Shown: one piece after another, positions 25,435 to 33,836 of the stretch
Layout of the letters: each line of letters begins with the position of its first letter
Position numbering within the stretch: position 1 is the stretch's first letter
From: Pseudomonas putida
Lineage (GTDB): Bacteria > Pseudomonadota > Gammaproteobacteria > Pseudomonadales > Pseudomonadaceae
Assembly: GCF_028682455.1 (NCBI RefSeq)
Contig: NZ_JANHLD010000004.1
Span: forward strand, 434,001-498,000
Direction: 5' to 3'
DNA: 64,000 bases
Program-made: the position numbers and the translations under genes
The notes under the pieces: model-generated
The model's database searches: none
What the model saw: the letters and a program-made list of their open reading frames with translations, nothing else
What the model was told of the DNA's origin: nothing

Positions 25435-25845
25435 ATGAACGATTCAAGACGCCCGCCCCACGCCCCGGAACCCGCGCCGATCGACACCACCGAAGACCGC
25501 ATGGGCTCGATCGAGAGCCTGGACTTCGACGATGATACGCCCAGCGAAAAGATCGGCGACCTGATTCCCGATCGGGAGCGCGAGCGACTGATGCCCGTCG
25601 AGCGGGTCCGCGAAGCCGGCTTGACCGGCGCCTCAAGCGACGACCACGAACCCACCGACGATGACCTGAGCCCGGAAATCCTCATTCATGAAGATGGTGC
25701 CCGCTCGGCCACCGAAAGCGGCGAAGACAACCCCGCCGACTGGGACTTGAGCCTGGTCGATGAAGATGACATCGGTGGTGGCAACGGCCTGGATGAAGCC
25801 GAGCTTGCCCGGCATGACCCGCTCGATGGCAAGCCAGAACGCTGA
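25435..25845 (+). CDS. Small, strongly acidic conserved hypothetical protein
   Basis: A 136-residue protein very rich in Asp and Glu, with low hydrophobicity and probably largely disordered (LDFDDDTPSEKIGDLIPDRERE, EPTDDDLSPEILIHEDGARS, DWDLSLVDEDDIGGGN). Such proteins beside rimI in Pseudomonas are often labelled 'serine kinase/phosphatase', but no kinase motif is visible here. AGGAGA precedes the ATG. It is convergent with rimI, 4 bp apart. Function unknown. Confidence 0.75.
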   Translation: MNDSRRPPHAPEPAPIDTTEDRMGSIESLDFDDDTPSEKIGDLIPDRERERLMPVERVREAGLTGASSDDHEPTDDDLSPEILIHEDGARSATESGEDNPADWDLSLVDEDDIGGGNGLDEAELARHDPLDGKPER

Positions 25846-25849
25846 AGGG

Positions 25850-26302
25850 TTATTCGAACAGGGTGCAGGCCATCACCAGCGCGTCTTCACGGCCACCGGC
25901 AATCGGGTAGTAGTCGCGCCGACGGCCGATTTCGTTGAAGCCGTAGCGCTCGTACAGGCGGTAGGCCGACTGGTTGCTGGCACGCACTTCGAGGAAGCAC
26001 TCGCGACCGTTGAGCGCGTAGGCGCGCTTCATCAGCTCTTCCAGCAGGCGCAGCCCCAGGCCACGGCCCTGGCTTTCAGGCTTGATGGTGATATTGAGCA
26101 GGTGGGCTTCGTCGATGATCACGTTGATCACCCCATGCCCCACTTGCTGCTCGCCTTCGAACATCAGCCAGATTTCATAGGACTTGAGCCCGTCGAGGAA
26201 AATCCCGCGGGTCCAGGGGTGGCTGAAGGCGGCGTATTCGATCTTCAGTACGGCATCCAGATCCGCCTCGGTCATCCGGCGGAAGCTGATCGTGTCACTC
26301 AT
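25850..26302 (-). CDS. rimI: Ribosomal protein S18-alanine N-acetyltransferase RimI
   Basis: A 150-residue GNAT acetyltransferase. Motif A, which binds acetyl-CoA, is ESQGRGLGLRLLEELMKRA near residues 72-90, followed by CFLEVRASNQSAYRLYERYGF, typical of RimI. It acetylates the N-terminal Ala of S18. It overlaps the upstream gene by 8 bp on the same strand, so the two are co-translated. Confidence 0.9.
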   Translation of the reverse strand: MSDTISFRRMTEADLDAVLKIEYAAFSHPWTRGIFLDGLKSYEIWLMFEGEQQVGHGVINVIIDEAHLLNITIKPESQGRGLGLRLLEELMKRAYALNGRECFLEVRASNQSAYRLYERYGFNEIGRRRDYYPIAGGREDALVMACTLFE

Positions 26303-27092
26303 CGCTTGGTTTCCAGCGCGCCATCAGCCGGCGCATGGCTTGCCAGACGTCCGCCTTGCGCTGCGGCTCGTCCATCAACAGTTCGAGGCCAGGCAAGGCC
26401 CAGGCAGTGCCCAGGCCCTCGACCGGCAGCTCGCGGTAATAACTTTCGGCATCCGCCTCGCCGGCAAAACGCACGGCAGGCAGGCCGACCAGCCACAGGC
26501 AGACACAGGGCGCTTCCTCGAGCCGGGCCTGGATAAAGCCCTGGACGAAATCGGTGGCCGCCTGCGGCCCCTGGTCGAGATTGCCACGTACCAGCAACGG
26601 CCAACGCACCGGCTCTCCGATGATCTGCGGGCTATCGGGCAAACCGGCGGCGCGCAGCATGTCCTTGAGCAGCAGGTAGGACGGGTCGCGGCTCTGGAAC
26701 GCCTCGCCGGTAGCCAGCTCTACCAGCAGCAGGCAGTTGCCGGCACGCAGCAGCTGCAGGGCAAAGCGCGGTGGCGGTACCGGTGCGGGGCGCACTGCAG
26801 CGGATGCCTTTCCGGCCTCCTCCACTGGCTTGCTGGCCACTTTTGGCGTGCTGCCGGGGCGCGGGATCTCGATCTTCGGTCGCTCGCCCGTGCGCGCTAC
26901 CGGTGCGCTTGGCGCCACGGCAACCGCCGCAGGCGCCTGCACCTGTGGCTCGAACACCGGCTCGTCCAGCGGCGCCACCGGCTGCAACAGGTGCGCACGC
27001 GACGGCGCGGCGAACGGCAGTTCGGCACGGGGCAGCCAGTGCACCACTTGCATGGCGTTGAGGTAAGCGCGGCGGCGGGACTCGATTAACAA
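26295..27092 (-). CDS. Conserved Pseudomonas protein encoded with rimI
   Basis: A 265-residue protein with a Pro/Ala-rich linker (~35-95, VFEPQVQAPAAVAVAPSAP) between a conserved N-terminal stretch (YLNAMQVVHWLPRAELPFAAPSR) and a C-terminal globular part (~100-265, FALQLLRAGNCLLLVELATG). Homologues are sometimes named 'energy transducer TonB', apparently because of the Pro-rich region; no membrane segment is seen. The start is uncertain: a TTG at 27092 or an ATG at 27053. It overlaps rimI by 8 bp. Function unknown. Confidence 0.7.
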   Translation of the reverse strand: MLIESRRRAYLNAMQVVHWLPRAELPFAAPSRAHLLQPVAPLDEPVFEPQVQAPAAVAVAPSAPVARTGERPKIEIPRPGSTPKVASKPVEEAGKASAAVRPAPVPPPRFALQLLRAGNCLLLVELATGEAFQSRDPSYLLLKDMLRAAGLPDSPQIIGEPVRWPLLVRGNLDQGPQAATDFVQGFIQARLEEAPCVCLWLVGLPAVRFAGEADAESYYRELPVEGLGTAWALPGLELLMDEPQRKADVWQAMRRLMARWKPSDE

Positions 27093-27271
27093 GAAGGGTC
27101 GGCCATCTGTGGATAAGTCAGGGGCGACATTCTAACGTTGTTCGCCGCGCCGCGCCGCTGTTGATCGGCACAAATCCGCCGGGATGCGGCGCGAATCGAT
27201 CAGGGGGTGAATCGACAGGCACCTGATGCAGTACAATCGGCGCTTTTATTTGGCAACGAGTCGACCCGCCA

Positions 27272-28549
27272 ATGATCGAACCCAAGCGCGTCCTGCGCGC
27301 CCTAGCCGAACACTGGGCCTTGCTTGAGCCGTTGTGCGAGCGCTTCGACGGAGGCACCTTGAGCCTCGGCGAACTGCGCCAGCAATTGGCCAGCCAGCAG
27401 TTGGAGAGCACGCCCCAGGACATCACCAGCCTGCTCGACGTCTGGATTCGCCTCGATATCCTGGTGCCGGTGGCCAAGAGCCCCAACCGATTCGAGCTCA
27501 ACGCGCAGATCCACGACTTCCTCGCCTACCTGCGTCGCGAACACCGCCTGGGCCTGTGCCTTGAGATCGAAGCCTACCTGCGCCACCTCGAGCGTTTGGC
27601 CGGGCACATCCAGGATGCCTTCGAGATTCGTGACAGCAACGACCTGGCCCGCCAGTTGCGCCTGCTCGACATGCGCGTACGCGACGTCCTTAAAAAACTC
27701 GACAACGACGAACAGGCCCTGGTCGCCGTGGCCGAACGGGCCAAGACCAGCGACCGCCAGATCCCGCTGCGTCAACGCTACGCAGAGGTCCTGGCGACCT
27801 GGGACGAATACGTCGAGCCGATGATCCAGCTGGTCAATGCCGACGGCGCCTTCGAACAAGGCGTGCGCAAGGTCGAAACCGTGCTGCTGCGCCTGCTGGG
27901 CGAACAGGCCCGCCTTGGTCACCTGGTCGACGACGACATGCTCTTGCGCACCCACGCGCGCATTCTCGAAATGCAGACCAGCGCCCAGCTGACCCTGCGC
28001 CATGCCCGCGAACTGCTGCTGCCGCTGCGTGAAGAAGCGCGCCGCCACAACGCCGTGACCCGCGGCGCCGCCCTTGCCCTGTCGGTGATCCGTCGCAAGG
28101 GCCTGGACGCCGTCCCGCAGGCGGCCATGCCGTTGTTCACCCGCCCGCAAAGCACCTTCCTGGGCAGCGCCAGCCAGGTCGAAGCCTACGTCTATGCCCT
28201 GGCCCGCTTCGAGCCCAAGCCCGCGCAATTTCCCAAGGCCCACAAGAGCAATCGCGGCGACAGCCCGAAGGCGCCGCGCACGGTCAAGGAAATGCTCCAG
28301 CGCTGCGAAAGCGCCCTGCCCCTGCCCGACCTGATGGTCTGGCTGCTGGACCAGGAGCCAGACGGCGCAACCGACGAATTGCTGTACTGGTTCTCGCGCC
28401 TGTCGCGGGAAAAACGCTTTGCCCGCGAGCGCCTCGAGCGCCGCGAATACACCACCCGCGAACACCTGGTCAGCCTGCGTTCCTTCGCCCTGACATCCAG
28501 CCGCGAATCATCGCCTGAACCAACTGCGAGCCCTGCCCATGCATCTTGA
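27272..28549 (+). CDS. mksF: Condensin kleisin subunit MksF
   Basis: A 425-residue protein without catalytic motifs, rich in helix. The N-terminus (RVLRALAEHWALLEPLCERFDGG) and C-terminal helical region fit the MksF kleisin that bridges the SMC-like MksB dimer. A TACAAT at 27232-27237 may be the -10 element of the operon. The ATG is at 27272; the 3' end overlaps mksE by 11 bp. The order mksF-mksE-mksB is the standard chromosomal MksBEF condensin, which works in chromosome organisation beside the main SMC complex. Confidence 0.88.
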   Translation: MIEPKRVLRALAEHWALLEPLCERFDGGTLSLGELRQQLASQQLESTPQDITSLLDVWIRLDILVPVAKSPNRFELNAQIHDFLAYLRREHRLGLCLEIEAYLRHLERLAGHIQDAFEIRDSNDLARQLRLLDMRVRDVLKKLDNDEQALVAVAERAKTSDRQIPLRQRYAEVLATWDEYVEPMIQLVNADGAFEQGVRKVETVLLRLLGEQARLGHLVDDDMLLRTHARILEMQTSAQLTLRHARELLLPLREEARRHNAVTRGAALALSVIRRKGLDAVPQAAMPLFTRPQSTFLGSASQVEAYVYALARFEPKPAQFPKAHKSNRGDSPKAPRTVKEMLQRCESALPLPDLMVWLLDQEPDGATDELLYWFSRLSREKRFARERLERREYTTREHLVSLRSFALTSSRESSPEPTASPAHAS

Positions 28550-29240
28550 TCTTTCCGAACTGTCCCAGCTCGCACCGATCTTCCGCGAGCTGTTCAAGGG
28601 CTTTCACATCAGTCGCCGCGATCCGGAACTGTACGGCCAGTTGTCGAACTTCCAGGACCAGTACCGCGGCCTGTTCAAGGCCCTGGGCTTTGAGCTGGTG
28701 TGCGACACCCGTGGTTTCTACTACTTCGTCCCCGACCAGGCCGCTGCCCAGGTCAACAAGACGGCCCAGCGCCTGTCGCTGTTCACCTTCATCCTGGTAG
28801 AACACCTGGCGGACCAGGGCCGCGACCCGATGTCGGTGCTCGACGGCGGCAGCCTTGGCCGCGACGAGCTGCCGTCGATGCTGGAGAAGTACCGCGACCT
28901 GTTCATCCAGGCCGAAGTGCAGACCCCGGACGAGCTGGAAGAAAAGATCATGCGCCGCATGACCCAGCTGGGCTTTGCCCACGAAGAGAACGGTATCTAC
29001 CGCTTCCTGCCGCCGATGCACCGCTTCCTCGACGTGTGCCTGTCGGTGCAGCAGGACCGCGACCTGGCCGCCAGCCTGCACAGTGCCCTGCCGCTGCCGA
29101 CGCCGGTGCTGGTCGAAGAACAAAGCCCCGAAGCGCTGAACCGCACCGACGATCCGCTCGACCTGAGCCCGTTCGAAGAAAGTGAAGAAGACGCCTTGGC
29201 CCGCGCCATCGCCGAAGAGCAACAGGAGATTGACGCATGA
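28539..29240 (+). CDS. mksE: Condensin subunit MksE
   Basis: A 233-residue winged-helix accessory subunit. The conserved start HLDLSELSQLAPIFRELFKGFHISRRD and the closing acidic tail (SEEDALARAIAEEQQEI) match MksE. It binds the kleisin MksF and modulates the ATPase cycle. It overlaps mksF by 11 bp and mksB by 4 bp (ATGA), so the three subunits are tightly coupled in translation. Confidence 0.88.
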   Translation: MHLDLSELSQLAPIFRELFKGFHISRRDPELYGQLSNFQDQYRGLFKALGFELVCDTRGFYYFVPDQAAAQVNKTAQRLSLFTFILVEHLADQGRDPMSVLDGGSLGRDELPSMLEKYRDLFIQAEVQTPDELEEKIMRRMTQLGFAHEENGIYRFLPPMHRFLDVCLSVQQDRDLAASLHSALPLPTPVLVEEQSPEALNRTDDPLDLSPFEESEEDALARAIAEEQQEIDA

Positions 29241-32068
29241 GCCAGGAACGCTACGGCATTCGCCGCTTTGCATTGCTCAACACCGCCGGCTACAGCCTGG
29301 GCCTGTTCCCGCTGGAACACCCGCTGTCGGTCTACGGCGCCAACAACCTGGGCAAGTCGGCCTCGATCAACGCCCTGCAGTTCCCGATCCTGGCGCGCAT
29401 GTCGGACATGAGCTTCGGCAAGTACAGCCTGGAGCAATCCCGGCGCTTCTACTTTGCCAGCGACACCAGCTACATCCTCTGCGAGGTCAACCTGCCCCAC
29501 GGCCCGCATGTGATCGGCGTGGTCGGTCGTGGCCCGGGGGGCGGTTTCGGTCATCAGTTCTTTGCCTATGCCGGCGAACTGGACCTGGCCCACTACCAGA
29601 AGAACGACACCTGCCTGCGCCAGAAGGAGCTGTTCAGCAATCTCGAGCGCAACGGGATCAAGGCCTACGAACTCAAGCCTGACGAACTGCGTCGCCTGCT
29701 GGTCGGGGGGCACACCTCGATCCCGCTGGACCTGACCCTGATCCCGCTGCGCTCCACCAGCGAGCAGAGCCTGAAGACTTTCCGCGCGCTGTTCATCAAC
29801 CTGCTGCACATGCGCGAGATCACCGCCGCCAAGCTCAAGCAGCTGTTCCTCGATGCCTTCGAGCACAGCCTGCGCTCGGGCAGCGTCGACTACATCGCCG
29901 CCTGCGAAGAGGCCTTCCGCGACGTGCGCCGCATGGAGCAGGACTACAACTCCCTGGTCGCCGCCGGCCCCCTGGTCGAGGCCCTGGCCAACGGTGTGGC
30001 CCAGCGCGACATCCTGCGCGGCAAGCTGCATCGCCTGTCGCCACTGCTCGACTCGCTGCTGGGCACCTGGCAGGACTACGCCAGCGCCCGCAAGGAAGAG
30101 CTGGTGATCCAGGCCGAGCACTACAAGAACGAACAGGACAGCCTGCAGAACGACCAGCGCGGCGGTACCCAGGAGCTGATGCGCCTGGAGCGCGAGATCA
30201 CCGGTATCCAGCGCTGGCTCGGCGAGCTGTCGGTGCTCAAGCACCGCTTCGCTCTGGTCGATGACGTCAAGGTGCTGGAACAGCAACTACTGGCCGCCAA
30301 AGACGCCCACGACGAATTGGCCGGAGCCCTGGCCCAGTCGCGCCAGTTCAGCGCCGAAGACCTCGAAGAGCGCCTGCGCGACCTGGAAAAACGCCTCAAG
30401 TCGGTCAAGCAGCAGCTCGACCATGCCGACAACAACAGCTACGCCCGCCTGCGCGAAGAGTTCTCCCAGCAGGATGTCGAGCGCCTGATGCGCCTGTTCA
30501 ACGGTGCGCTGTTCAGCCTGCCACTGGGTGAGCGCGGCATCGAGCTGGACGACAGCGACCTGTGGGTCAAATCCCTGGAAGCGGTGCTCGACGGCTTCAA
30601 GGGCGAGCGCTTCGAGGCCCCGGGCCTGTCCATCGACCTCTCGCACATCGAGCCGCCGGCCCTGCAGGCCCTGGCCGACCGCGCCGCCTTGCGCGACCAG
30701 AAGGAGCGCCTGGAAAAAGAGCTCAAGCAGCTCAAGACCCAGCAAGCCGTGGCCGCCGACCGCGCCGCGAGCAAGACCCAGACCGAAACCCTGTACCAGC
30801 AGGTACTGGACGCGCAAAAGGCCCTGGAAGACTTCCGTCGCACCCAGACGCTGTCGGCCGAGGAAGGCGACAAGCTTGAACAGCTGGCGCAAATGGAAGC
30901 CGCCCAGGACGAACTCAAGCGCTCCAGCGACGCCTTCACCGAACGCGTCCAGCAACTGTCGGCCAAGCTGCAACTGGTCGGCCGGCAGATCGCCGACATG
31001 GAGGCCAAGCAGCGCACCCTCGACGACGCCCTGCGCCGTCGCCAGTTGCTGCCTGCCGACCTGCCGTTCGGTACGCCGTTCATGGAGCCGGTGGACGACA
31101 GCATGGACAACCTGCTGCCACTGCTCAACGACTACCAGGACAGCTGGCAGGGCCTGCTGCGGGTCGATGGCCAGATCGAGGCGCTGTACGCCCAGGTACG
31201 CCTCAAGGGCGTGGCCAAGTTCGACAGCGAAGACGACATGGAGCGCCGCCTGCAACTGCTGATCAACGCGTATGCGCACCGCACCGACGAAGCCCTGACC
31301 CTGGGCAAGGCGCGCCGCGCAGCGGTCACCGACATTGCCCGGACCTTGCGCAACATCCGCAGCGACTACGACAGCCTCGAGCACCAGCTGGCGCTGTTCA
31401 ACCGCGAGATCAACAAGCGCCAGGTGTCCAACCTCGAAAGCTTCCGCATCGTGCTGGCACCGAACAAGGAAGCGCTCAAGCACATCGACCAGATCATCCA
31501 CAGCGCCGGTCAGTACGAAGAAGGCGAGACCCTGTCGGTGTTCGACCTGAGCGCCAGCGCCGAGCAGGACAACAAGAACGAAGAAGCCAAGGAGTACCTG
31601 GCACGACTGGTAGCGGCCAACCACAACCAGCTGGGCCTCAAGGACCTGTTCGAACTGGCATTCGAGATCACCAAGGTCAACGGTCAGCCGGTGATCCACA
31701 CCGACATCGACGGCGCGGCGTCCAACGGCACCACCATGACCATCAAGGCGCTGACCAACATGTACTTGTTGCTGCACCTGATGGACCGCGACCTGGCTGG
31801 TCGTGTACGCCTGCCCTACTACCTGGACGAGGCCGCCGACATCGACGAACGCAACCAGGCGGCCTTGCTGGAAACCAGCCTGCAGCTGGGCTTCGTACCG
31901 ATTCTGGCGAGCGTGAAGCCGCAGGTCTCTGCGCATGTCGCCATCGACCTGGAAGGCGGCAGCGGGCCGAACGGGATCTATATCGACGAGGCGGACTGGA
32001 AGTTCATCAGCCGCCTGGATGAGGTCAAGGCGGTGCTACGCGAAGAAGAGGAAGAGGCTTCGGCCTGA
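29237..32068 (+). CDS. mksB: Condensin SMC-like ATPase MksB
   Basis: A 943-residue SMC-like ATPase. Walker A is YGANNLGKSASIN (residues 33-45), and the two halves are joined by long coiled coils (~290-460 and ~470-760) with a short hinge region. Walker B with its catalytic Glu is LPYYLDEAADIDE near residues 857-870, preceded by the signature-like SNGTTMTIKALTNMYLLL. Dimers loop or compact DNA with MksE and MksF. No nuclease gene (MksG/JetD) follows, so this is the chromosomal condensin form rather than a plasmid-defence operon. Confidence 0.9.
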   Translation: MSQERYGIRRFALLNTAGYSLGLFPLEHPLSVYGANNLGKSASINALQFPILARMSDMSFGKYSLEQSRRFYFASDTSYILCEVNLPHGPHVIGVVGRGPGGGFGHQFFAYAGELDLAHYQKNDTCLRQKELFSNLERNGIKAYELKPDELRRLLVGGHTSIPLDLTLIPLRSTSEQSLKTFRALFINLLHMREITAAKLKQLFLDAFEHSLRSGSVDYIAACEEAFRDVRRMEQDYNSLVAAGPLVEALANGVAQRDILRGKLHRLSPLLDSLLGTWQDYASARKEELVIQAEHYKNEQDSLQNDQRGGTQELMRLEREITGIQRWLGELSVLKHRFALVDDVKVLEQQLLAAKDAHDELAGALAQSRQFSAEDLEERLRDLEKRLKSVKQQLDHADNNSYARLREEFSQQDVERLMRLFNGALFSLPLGERGIELDDSDLWVKSLEAVLDGFKGERFEAPGLSIDLSHIEPPALQALADRAALRDQKERLEKELKQLKTQQAVAADRAASKTQTETLYQQVLDAQKALEDFRRTQTLSAEEGDKLEQLAQMEAAQDELKRSSDAFTERVQQLSAKLQLVGRQIADMEAKQRTLDDALRRRQLLPADLPFGTPFMEPVDDSMDNLLPLLNDYQDSWQGLLRVDGQIEALYAQVRLKGVAKFDSEDDMERRLQLLINAYAHRTDEALTLGKARRAAVTDIARTLRNIRSDYDSLEHQLALFNREINKRQVSNLESFRIVLAPNKEALKHIDQIIHSAGQYEEGETLSVFDLSASAEQDNKNEEAKEYLARLVAANHNQLGLKDLFELAFEITKVNGQPVIHTDIDGAASNGTTMTIKALTNMYLLLHLMDRDLAGRVRLPYYLDEAADIDERNQAALLETSLQLGFVPILASVKPQVSAHVAIDLEGGSGPNGIYIDEADWKFISRLDEVKAVLREEEEEASA

Positions 32069-32095
32069 CGTTGCTGCGGGGGCCTTTACCGGCCC

Positions 32096-32162
32096 CATCG
32101 CTGGCAAGCCATCTCCCACAGGGATTGCAATGGTCCTTCTGGGAGCTGGCTTGCCAGCGATG
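32096..32162. repeat. Inverted repeat of a second, non-REP type
   Basis: CATCGCTGGCAAGCCATCTCCCA and TGGGAGCTGGCTTGCCAGCGATG pair over about 22 bp around a 21-bp loop, between the convergent mksB and creA stops. A short hairpin (GGGGCC...GGCCCC) at 32078-32096 adjoins it. It may serve as a bidirectional terminator. Confidence 0.75.
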
Positions 32163-32176
32163 AAATCAACCCAGGG

Positions 32177-32632
32177 TTACTGCGCCCACGGCAGGATCGG
32201 AATCGCCGTCACCGCATTCTGCGGGCTGCCTTCGATCAAGCGGTCGGAGTACACGAGGTAAACCAACGTGTTGCGCTTCTTGTCCAGGAAGCGCACCACC
32301 TGCATGGTCTTGAACACCAGCGAGGTGCGCTCCTTGAACACCTCGTCACCGTCCTTGAGCTGCTCCTTGAAGCGAATCGGCCCAACCTGGCGACAGGCAA
32401 TGGAGGCTTCGGCACGGTCCTCGGCCAGGCCCAGGCCGCCCTTCACGCCGCCCGTCTTGGCGCGGGACAGGTAGCAGGTCACCCCCTCGACCTTCGGGTC
32501 GTCGAAGGCTTCGACGACAATGCGATCGTTTGGCCCGACGAACTTGAACACGGTCGACACCTGGCCGATTTCCTCGGCCGCCGCCACTGCCGGCAATGCC
32601 AGCAGCGCCGCTGCAATTATCCCTTTGAACAC
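32177..32632 (-). CDS. creA: CreA family protein, exported
   Basis: A 151-residue protein with a signal peptide (KGIIAAALLALPAVAAAEE). The CreA family signature is strong: EIGQVSTVFKFVGPNDRIVVEAFDDPKVEGVTCYLSRAKTGG and a closing IPILPW. The function is unknown in detail. It starts at GTG with a GAGGAA ribosome site, 10 bp after proB, on the same strand. Likely periplasmic. Confidence 0.85.
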   Translation of the reverse strand: MFKGIIAAALLALPAVAAAEEIGQVSTVFKFVGPNDRIVVEAFDDPKVEGVTCYLSRAKTGGVKGGLGLAEDRAEASIACRQVGPIRFKEQLKDGDEVFKERTSLVFKTMQVVRFLDKKRNTLVYLVYSDRLIEGSPQNAVTAIPILPWAQ

Positions 32633-32642
32633 AGTTGTTTCC

Positions 32643-33761
32643 TCAGACCAAAATCAGGTTGTCGCGATGGACCAGTTCCGGCTCGGCAATGTAGCCCAGC
32701 AGGCTCTCGATGGCCTCGGAGGATTGGCCGATGATCTTCTGTGCTTCCAGGGCGCTGTAGTTGGCAAGGCCACGGGCGACTTCGATACCGTCCGGGCCGA
32801 CGCAGACGACCATCTCGCCACGGCGGAAGCTCCCCTGCACGGTTTTCACACCGACCGGCAACAGGCTCTTGTTGGCCTGGCGCAGGGCCTGTACGGCACC
32901 GGCATCGAGCACCAGGGTGCCACGGGTCTGCAGGTGCCCGGCCAGCCACTGCTTGCGCGCGGCCAGCATGCCGCGCTCGGGCGACAACAGGGTACCCAGG
33001 CGTTCGCCGGCCTTGAGGCGATCCAGCACGCGCTCCAGACGACCACCGACGATGATGGTATGGGCACCGGAACGGGCAGCCAGGCGCGCGGCACGCAGCT
33101 TGGTCTGCATGCCGCCACGACCCAGGGCGCCACCGGTGCCGCCAGCCACTGCATCCAGGCTCGGATCGTCGGCGCGGGCCTCGTAGATCAGTTGGGCATC
33201 GGGGTTGTTGCGCGGGTCGGCATCGAACATGCCGTCACGGTCGGTGAGGATCACCAGCAGGTCGGCTTCGACCAGGTTGGCCACCAGGGCGGCCAGGGTG
33301 TCGTTGTCACCGAAACGGATCTCGTCGGTCACCACGGTGTCGTTCTCGTTGATCACCGGCACCACGCCCAGTTCCACCAGCGTGCGCAAGGTGCTGCGCG
33401 CGTTGAGGTAGCGCTTGCGGTCCGACAGGTCGTCGTGGGTCAGGAGAATCTGTGCAGTGTGCTTGTCATGCTCGGCAAAGCTCGACTCCCAGGCTTGCAC
33501 CAGGCCCATCTGGCCGATCGAGGCCGCCGCTTGCAGCTCATTCATGGCACTGGGTCGCTTGGACCAGCCCAGGCGGCTCATCCCGGCGGCAACCGCCCCG
33601 GACGATACCAGCACCAATTCGACACCCGCCTCGTGCAACGCCACCATCTGCTCGACCCAAACACCCATGGCCGTGCGATCGAGGCCCTTGCCATCTGCTG
33701 TCAGCAGGGCACTGCCGATCTTCACTACCCAGCGCTGCGCACCCGTCACCTTGCTCCGCAT
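32643..33761 (-). CDS. proB: Glutamate 5-kinase
   Basis: A 372-residue first enzyme of proline synthesis, phosphorylating glutamate. The amino-acid kinase domain covers ~8-260 (VVKIGSALLTADG, SSGAVAAG, NENDTVVTDEIRFGDND, LLVILTDRDGMFDADPR, GTGGALGRGGMQTKLRAA), with a C-terminal PUA domain (~278-355). Feedback control by proline is known for the family. It lies downstream of obgE behind a terminator; creA follows. Confidence 0.95.
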   Translation of the reverse strand: MRSKVTGAQRWVVKIGSALLTADGKGLDRTAMGVWVEQMVALHEAGVELVLVSSGAVAAGMSRLGWSKRPSAMNELQAAASIGQMGLVQAWESSFAEHDKHTAQILLTHDDLSDRKRYLNARSTLRTLVELGVVPVINENDTVVTDEIRFGDNDTLAALVANLVEADLLVILTDRDGMFDADPRNNPDAQLIYEARADDPSLDAVAGGTGGALGRGGMQTKLRAARLAARSGAHTIIVGGRLERVLDRLKAGERLGTLLSPERGMLAARKQWLAGHLQTRGTLVLDAGAVQALRQANKSLLPVGVKTVQGSFRRGEMVVCVGPDGIEVARGLANYSALEAQKIIGQSSEAIESLLGYIAEPELVHRDNLILV

Positions 33762-33793
33762 CTTCTTCCAACCTATAGAGATCTTTAGATACT

Positions 33794-33821
33794 AAAACGC
33801 CGCTCCTGAGAGCGGCGTTTA
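33794..33821 (-). terminator. Terminator of obgE
   Basis: AAACGCCGCTC and GAGCGGCGTTT pair around CTGA. Read on the minus strand it follows the obgE stop by ~16 bp and ends in a T-rich stretch (TTTAGT). Confidence 0.8.
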
Positions 33822-33836
33822 GTGTACTGCAACGAA

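Noticed and set aside
30287..31936. A 549-residue frame on the minus strand inside mksB
   Set aside because: Antisense shadow of the coiled-coil region; no family motif and no promoter or ribosome site.
27272..32068. MksFEB as a Wadjet-type anti-plasmid defence system
   Set aside because: The nuclease subunit (JetD/MksG) is missing and the next gene is creA, so chromosomal condensin is the better reading.
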